From Mycolicibacter heraklionensis (GTDB lineage: Bacteria; Actinomycetota; Actinomycetes; Mycobacteriales; Mycobacteriaceae): a stretch of DNA of 64,000 nt. Shown here piece after piece: positions 59,986-64,000 of the stretch; the first letter of the stretch is position 1; every line of letters begins with the position of its first letter. A program made the position numbers and the translations under genes. The notes under the pieces are model-generated. The model searched no databases and was not told the DNA's origin. It saw only the letters and a program-made list of their open reading frames with translations. The DNA is taken from positions 1,802,880 to 1,866,879 of the forward strand of contig NZ_CP080997.1 of NCBI RefSeq assembly GCF_019645815.1. Reading direction: 5' to 3'.

Positions 59986-60912
59986 CCGGGTGAAGTGCGG
60001 GTGGCCCACCTAGCACGCATCCTCGCGGGTATGCAGCGTGTCTTCATCGGAAGCGAGGCCCTCGCGACCGGCGCTGTTACCCGCCATGGTCTCGCCCGAT
60101 GGTTTCGCAGACTCCACCCCGATGTCTACTTTTCGAAGTTCGAGCAGGCGACCTTGCACGACAGGATTACCGGCGCGTGGCTCTGGTCTGGACGAAGCGG
60201 TGTGATCGCCGGTGTCGCCGCGTCCGCCCTACACGGCGCGGAGTGGGTGGACGCAGACATCCCGGTTGAGCTGCTGTCGCGAAAGAGCCCAGCGCCACAC
60301 GGGATCATCGTTCGCAATGAAAGGGTCGCTGACGACGAGGCCACCTGCATCCGCGGCTTGACCGTCACCACACCCGCGCGCACCGCGTTCGATATCGCCC
60401 GGCACCTGTCCCGCGGACAGGCATTGGCGCGCCTCGATGCCCTGGCGCGGGCGACGCCATTCTGCGCGGACGATGTGCTGGGCTTGGCTAAGCGCTATCC
60501 GGGCGCCAGGGGCTTGAAACAGCTCCGGAAGCTCATACCGCTGGTGGACCGGGGAGCAGACTCGCTGAAGGAATCCTGGCTCCGGCTCCTTCTCATCGAC
60601 GCCGGGTTTCCCACTCCGAAGACGCAGATTCCGGTGTACGTCGGTGGGCGTCTATTCGCGGTGCTGGACATGGGCTGGGAGGAGTTCAAGGTCTCCGCCG
60701 AGTACGACGGCGAGGTGCACCGCACCGTCCGCAGCTCGTATGTCAAGGACCATTACCGAGAACGCACGCTGCCTCAACTCGGCTGGCTGAACAACAGGGT
60801 GATCAAGGAGGACACCGTGGTCGGTGTCATCGATCGGGTGGCTCATGCTCTGTGGTCGCGAGGGTGGCAGGGGCAGCCCGTCTACCCCGCGAGATCCCGC
60901 TCACGCAGGTAG
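59968..60912 (+). CDS. AbiEi-like / DUF559 endonuclease-like protein in a repeat-flanked cassette
   Basis: The protein has up to 314 residues. The N-terminal ~80 residues include a helix-turn-helix-like segment (SEALATGAVTRHGLARWFRR), then VIAGVAASALHGAEWVDAD and TVTTPARTAFDIARHLSRGQ as in AbiEi-type antitoxins. The C-terminal part (SWLRLLLIDAGFPTPKTQIP, LDMGWEEFKVSAEYDGEVHR) has the pattern of a Vsr/DUF559-type nuclease fold, with Asp and Glu candidates for a metal site. I recall related proteins in several copies in mycobacteria. The GTG at 59968 lies in the left repeat; GTG 60001 or ATG 60031 are possible true starts. The stop lies in the right repeat. No toxin partner is adjacent. Confidence 0.75.
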   Translation: MNPISRPGEVRVAHLARILAGMQRVFIGSEALATGAVTRHGLARWFRRLHPDVYFSKFEQATLHDRITGAWLWSGRSGVIAGVAASALHGAEWVDADIPVELLSRKSPAPHGIIVRNERVADDEATCIRGLTVTTPARTAFDIARHLSRGQALARLDALARATPFCADDVLGLAKRYPGARGLKQLRKLIPLVDRGADSLKESWLRLLLIDAGFPTPKTQIPVYVGGRLFAVLDMGWEEFKVSAEYDGEVHRTVRSSYVKDHYRERTLPQLGWLNNRVIKEDTVVGVIDRVAHALWSRGWQGQPVYPARSRSRR

Positions 60913-60949
60913 CCACTCGCACGTTGTCTGCGTGAACCCGATTTCGCGG
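60888..60949. repeat. 62-bp imperfect palindrome, right copy
   Basis: One base differs from the left copy (TCG there, TAG here), and that base makes the stop codon of the enclosed gene. The hairpin also lies 4 bp from the stop of convergent uspC, so it may terminate transcription from both sides. Confidence 0.9.
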
Positions 60950-60953
60950 AGGG

Positions 60954-62285
60954 TCAGCGGGAGGCTGCTGCGTTGGCGGCGTCCTGCGCTCTGCGCAGCG
61001 CGGTGGCGACGTCGATACGGCCGAGGAACATTTCGTCGAAATAGGGCTTGATTGCCTGGTTTCCGGCCGGGAATCCCACACCGCCGCCCGGCGCTGGGAT
61101 GCGGGGACCGTTGAGCACCGCGAAGAACGGCGTGACGTCGATCCCGCGGTGCGCCCAGTAGTCGAAGTAGACCCGTTGGGCACTGAGCACGGCCGGGATC
61201 GCCGCCCCCTGACGCCCCAGGTATTCGTTGCCCTGATAGCTGCCGAGCCAGGCCAAGACCTCCCGCACTGCTGTCGGGTGCTTCGAAGCGGCGTTGCCCA
61301 CTGCGGCGATGCCGTTGGTGACGCTGACTCGCCCGGCCGGGCCGGCCGGCAGCATCGCCACCCCCCAGGAGAACCCGGCCTGCCCTGCGATGGCCGCCAG
61401 GTTGTAGGTGCCGGACTGGAACAGTGCCATCTTCCCGGCCAGGAATTGATTACGGGAGAAGTCGCCGTTGGTGTTGGTCTCCGATGCCGGTGGCGCCACG
61501 TGGTCGCCGTTGATCAGCTGCACCAGGTAGCCGAAGGCGGCGACTGCGGCCGGGTTGTCGAAGGCGAACTCGTCGTCGCGCTGGAACACCCCGCCGGCCG
61601 AGCCGATGTAGTTGAGGTAGATGCCCTGCGGGTCGTTGGCGGCGTTGTAGCCCCACTGCCGGATGCGGCGCTCGTCGAAACCCGGTGTGCCCGCGCTGCG
61701 CCCGGCGCTGTCACGGGTGAGCTTCGCCAGCAGCGGCCGCAGGCTGTCGCTCACACCGTGGGGATCCCAGCGCAGCCTCGCCAACTGAGCGGGATCGACT
61801 CCCGCGGCGGCCAGCAGATCGGCGTTGTAGTACACCGCGATCCCGCCGTCGGTCAGTTGCGGCACCCCCCACAGTGTCCCGCCACGGGTGAACTGGGTGA
61901 CCACCGACGGTTCCCAATCCGCGCCCGCCGCATCGATCTTCATCAGCCGTCCGCTGTCGGCGTACCCGGCCAGGTAGGCGTCGGAGAGCCAGAAGATGTC
62001 GTCGGCGCCGCCACCGGCGACATCGGTGCGCAGCGTGTCGAAGTAGGTCCGGTAGGAGACGACGTTGACGCGCACTTCGATCTCGGGGTGGGCGCGTTGG
62101 AACGCCGCGAACGACTGTCGGTAGGCGGTTGCCACCTGTTCGTCCCACAGTCGTACCGTCACCACCGTCGCGCCGGCGGCCGATCGGGTCGAGGCGCCGT
62201 CGAGCAGCACCGCCGCCGCGCCGAACAGCGCGGCCAGGGCCACTGCCGCCACCGCGAATACGGTGGAGAACCGCGGCCGGCTCAC
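60954..62285 (-). CDS. uspC: Amino-sugar ABC transporter substrate-binding protein UspC
   Basis: The protein has 443 residues. An N-terminal hydrophobic segment (~9-30) acts as signal or anchor; no lipobox cysteine is visible. The rest is a group B/MalE-like solute-binding fold (TVVTVRLWDEQVATAYRQSF, DDIFWLSDAYLAGYADSG, LWGVPQLTDGGIAVYYNADLL, FLAGKMALFQSGTYNLAAIA). Length and neighbour uspB match H37Rv Rv2318, which binds amino sugars. The GTG at 62285 overlaps the uspB stop (GTGA). It is convergent with the repeat-flanked cassette. Confidence 0.9.
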   Translation of the reverse strand: MSRPRFSTVFAVAAVALAALFGAAAVLLDGASTRSAAGATVVTVRLWDEQVATAYRQSFAAFQRAHPEIEVRVNVVSYRTYFDTLRTDVAGGGADDIFWLSDAYLAGYADSGRLMKIDAAGADWEPSVVTQFTRGGTLWGVPQLTDGGIAVYYNADLLAAAGVDPAQLARLRWDPHGVSDSLRPLLAKLTRDSAGRSAGTPGFDERRIRQWGYNAANDPQGIYLNYIGSAGGVFQRDDEFAFDNPAAVAAFGYLVQLINGDHVAPPASETNTNGDFSRNQFLAGKMALFQSGTYNLAAIAGQAGFSWGVAMLPAGPAGRVSVTNGIAAVGNAASKHPTAVREVLAWLGSYQGNEYLGRQGAAIPAVLSAQRVYFDYWAHRGIDVTPFFAVLNGPRIPAPGGGVGFPAGNQAIKPYFDEMFLGRIDVATALRRAQDAANAAASR

Positions 62286-63124
62286 TTGATCCCCGTGACG
62301 ACGATCGACTGCACGACGCGGCGCTGGAACACCATGAACAGCGCGATCAGCGGAATCATCGCCACCGTGGTCGCCGCCATCACCAGCGTCCATTGCGCGT
62401 TGTAACGGGATTGCAGGGCGGCGGTCGCCACCGTGAGCACCCGCCACTTGTCGCCGCTGGTGATCACCAGCGGCCACATGAAGTTGTTCCATTGCGAGAC
62501 CACGGTGATCAACCCCAGCGTGACCAGGATCGGCCGACTCGCCGGCAGCATCACGTGCACGATCACGTCCAGGGTATTCGCTCCGTCGAGACGCGCGGCG
62601 TTGATCAGGTCATTCGGGACGGCTCGAAAATGCTGACGCAGCAGGAAGATCGCGTACGGAGACCCGAACACGAACGGCAACACCAACGCCCAGAACGTGT
62701 TCCGCAGACCCAGCTGCGCCATCATCAGATACAACGGCACCACCGTCACGGTGGCCGGCACCATCAGGGTCGCCACATACACCCAGAACAACGTGTCGCG
62801 GCCCGGGAACTCCAGCCGCGCGAACGCATAGGCGGCCAGCACCGAAAAACTCAGCTGTCCCAACACGATCACCGCCGTCATCAGCGTGGTGACCGCCGCC
62901 GCCCGGCTGAATCCGGCACCGCCGAGGTCGCCATAGTTGTCCAGCGTCGGCGGATGCGGCCACGCCAGGGGAGTGCCGGTGGCGAATTGGCGAGCCGGGG
63001 TGAACGACGTCAGCAGCCCGAGCCCGAACGGCGCCAGGGTGACCAGCGCGCCGAGCGTCAACAGCGCGTAGATCGCTGAGGCGCGAACCCGCTTGGGCGG
63101 ACTGACTAAGTTGCTGATCGACAT
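62282..63124 (-). CDS. uspB: Amino-sugar ABC transporter permease UspB
   Basis: The protein has 280 residues and six predicted membrane helices of the MalG type. The conserved cytoplasmic EAA-like loop reads LINAARLDGANTLDVIVHVMLP. The ATG at 63124 (MSISNLVSP) is preferred; an earlier start would overlap the LuxR gene. It corresponds to H37Rv Rv2317. In H37Rv uspA (the MalF-type permease) precedes it; here a LuxR regulator ends 11 bp upstream instead. Confidence 0.9.
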   Translation of the reverse strand: MSISNLVSPPKRVRASAIYALLTLGALVTLAPFGLGLLTSFTPARQFATGTPLAWPHPPTLDNYGDLGGAGFSRAAAVTTLMTAVIVLGQLSFSVLAAYAFARLEFPGRDTLFWVYVATLMVPATVTVVPLYLMMAQLGLRNTFWALVLPFVFGSPYAIFLLRQHFRAVPNDLINAARLDGANTLDVIVHVMLPASRPILVTLGLITVVSQWNNFMWPLVITSGDKWRVLTVATAALQSRYNAQWTLVMAATTVAMIPLIALFMVFQRRVVQSIVVTGIK

Positions 63125-63135
63125 GACGTGGGCTC

Positions 63136-64000
63136 TCACCGGGGCTGTTGGTAGGCGTAGGCGGCGGCCTGAGTGCGGTTGTGCACGCCCAGTTTGGCCA
63201 GGACGGCGCACACGTGCGCGTTGGCGGTTTTGGTGCTGATATAGAGGGCGGTGGCGATTTCGGCATCGCTGCGCCCGGTGGCAAGGAGTTCGAGGACGTC
63301 CCGTTGGCGCTTGGTGAGGCCGTTCGGGTCAGCGCTGGTGCCTTTGCGGCGGCGGTCGGGATCGCGACCGCGCAGCTGGGCGAGGCGTTGCTGAGCGCGG
63401 CGGGCCGCGGGGCGGGCGCCGAGCCGGCGGAAGACGCCCAGCGCGGCCTCGACGGCGTCGATGTCGCCGCCGAGTTGAGCGATGGCGACATCGTAGGGAC
63501 AGCCACGGAGGGCCCACTCCTGCGCGGCCGCGCACCAATCCCCGTTGATTTCACGTTCATAGGGAGTGTCAGCGATGACGTCTGTACCCGATCGGCCTCC
63601 GGCCAGATGAGCCCAGCGCCGCAGGGACCCCCCCAGCCACGCGTGCGCCGTGCCGGACACCGTGAGGATTTCGGCCGCGGCGTGGCGGGCCGCCTCGTCG
63701 TCGCCGGCCAGCCAGGCGGCTTCGGCACGCGCGGCGCACACCGGCAGGCGCAGCAGGCTGCCCGTCGCACACTCGAGGGCCTCATCGAGTAGGGGCCAGA
63801 CGGGTTCCTCGCCGCGGCGTGCCCGGATCAAGGCGACGGTGATCAACGGCGTGATCCGGTGCTGGGGGGTGAGTCCAGGCCGGGTCAGGATCTGCTCGGC
63901 CGCCAGCGCGGCAGCCATCCAGTCGCCGCGAGCCAAGCCGGTAAGTGCCTGCAGCCCCGCCACCAGGGTCTGGAACATACCAAGGTCGCAGTGGTCGAGG
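63136..64000 (-). CDS. LuxR-family regulator, C-terminal part (5' end outside window)
   Basis: The frame runs off the right edge, so only the last ~288 residues are seen. The C-terminal 65 residues are a LuxR HTH (GLTKRQRDVLELLATGRSDA, EIATALYISTKTANAHVCAV, LAKLGVHNRTQAAAYAY). The part before it is Ala-rich and helical, like the TPR-type region of large LuxR/MalT-like ATPase regulators. It ends 11 bp before uspB on the same strand, so it could control the sugar importer. The N-terminal ATPase domain, if present, lies outside. Confidence 0.85.
   Translation of the reverse strand, partial: LDHCDLGMFQTLVAGLQALTGLARGDWMAAALAAEQILTRPGLTPQHRITPLITVALIRARRGEEPVWPLLDEALECATGSLLRLPVCAARAEAAWLAGDDEAARHAAAEILTVSGTAHAWLGGSLRRWAHLAGGRSGTDVIADTPYEREINGDWCAAAQEWALRGCPYDVAIAQLGGDIDAVEAALGVFRRLGARPAARRAQQRLAQLRGRDPDRRRKGTSADPNGLTKRQRDVLELLATGRSDAEIATALYISTKTANAHVCAVLAKLGVHNRTQAAAYAYQQPR

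Noticed and set aside
61149..62405. Long plus-strand frame (over 400 codons) opposite uspC
   Set aside because: It is antisense to a well-supported substrate-binding protein and shows the Arg/His/Gly/Gln-rich bias of a shadow frame.

Overview
This window is high-GC DNA from a mycobacterium other than M. tuberculosis. The evidence is the mycobactin genes mbtE-mbtF-mbtG-mbtH, mycobacterial antigens (CFP2/MTB12-like, TB8.4-like), decaprenyl diphosphate synthase, the smtB-zur pair, and a gene order that follows, from memory, the H37Rv stretch Rv2380c to about Rv2317 with several blocks added and others missing. The species cannot be fixed from sequence alone.

Layout. 1-8.6 kb: 3' end of the mycobactin operon (mbtE partial, mbtF, mbtG, mbtH, all overlapping). 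8.7-10.7 kb: a Ser/Thr kinase not present here in H37Rv, then cfp2. 10.7-18.2 kb: a block absent from this position in H37Rv, with an FGGY kinase, a sphingosine-1-phosphate-lyase-like PLP enzyme, a HisN-type phosphatase, ethanolamine ammonia-lyase EutBC and a LysR regulator. 18.3-28.6 kb: conserved hrcA-dnaJ2-rsmE and phoH-ybeY-CNNM-era, interrupted by an AraC regulator, a methyltransferase and a lower-GC patch holding an SbtA-like transporter gene broken by an amber codon. 28.6-33 kb: inserted lipoprotein, SDR, Baeyer-Villiger-type monooxygenase, sseB and TB8.4-like gene. 33-41 kb: amiA2, recO, a collagen-like secreted protein, a methyltransferase, uppS, zur-smtB with two candidate metal-responsive operators, and glyS. 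41-48.5 kb: a membrane protein, a TPM-domain protein, dgt, a PknH-sensor-like protein, dnaG, a small membrane protein and tRNA-Asn. 48.5-56.5 kb: acyl-CoA oxidase-like enzyme, phytase-like lipoprotein, two tandem TetR regulators, PAS protein and a GAF-GGDEF-EAL protein. 56.5-60 kb: MarR regulator and an ECF-type transporter. 60-60.9 kb: a solitary endonuclease-like gene between two nearly identical 62-bp imperfect palindromes. 61-64 kb: uspC-uspB amino-sugar importer genes without an adjacent uspA, then the end of a LuxR regulator.

The observations most worth following are: (i) the S1P-lyase-like / FGGY kinase / phosphatase / EutBC neighbourhood, which could form a route from a phosphorylated amino alcohol through phosphoethanolamine and ethanolamine to acetaldehyde; (ii) the palindrome-gene-palindrome cassette at 59924-60949, whose two repeats supply the longest reading frame's start and its stop; (iii) a 51-bp interspersed repeat that has entered two coding regions in frame (the MbtE adenylation domain and the EutC C-terminus). 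The functional links are inference; the sequence facts are given per entry.
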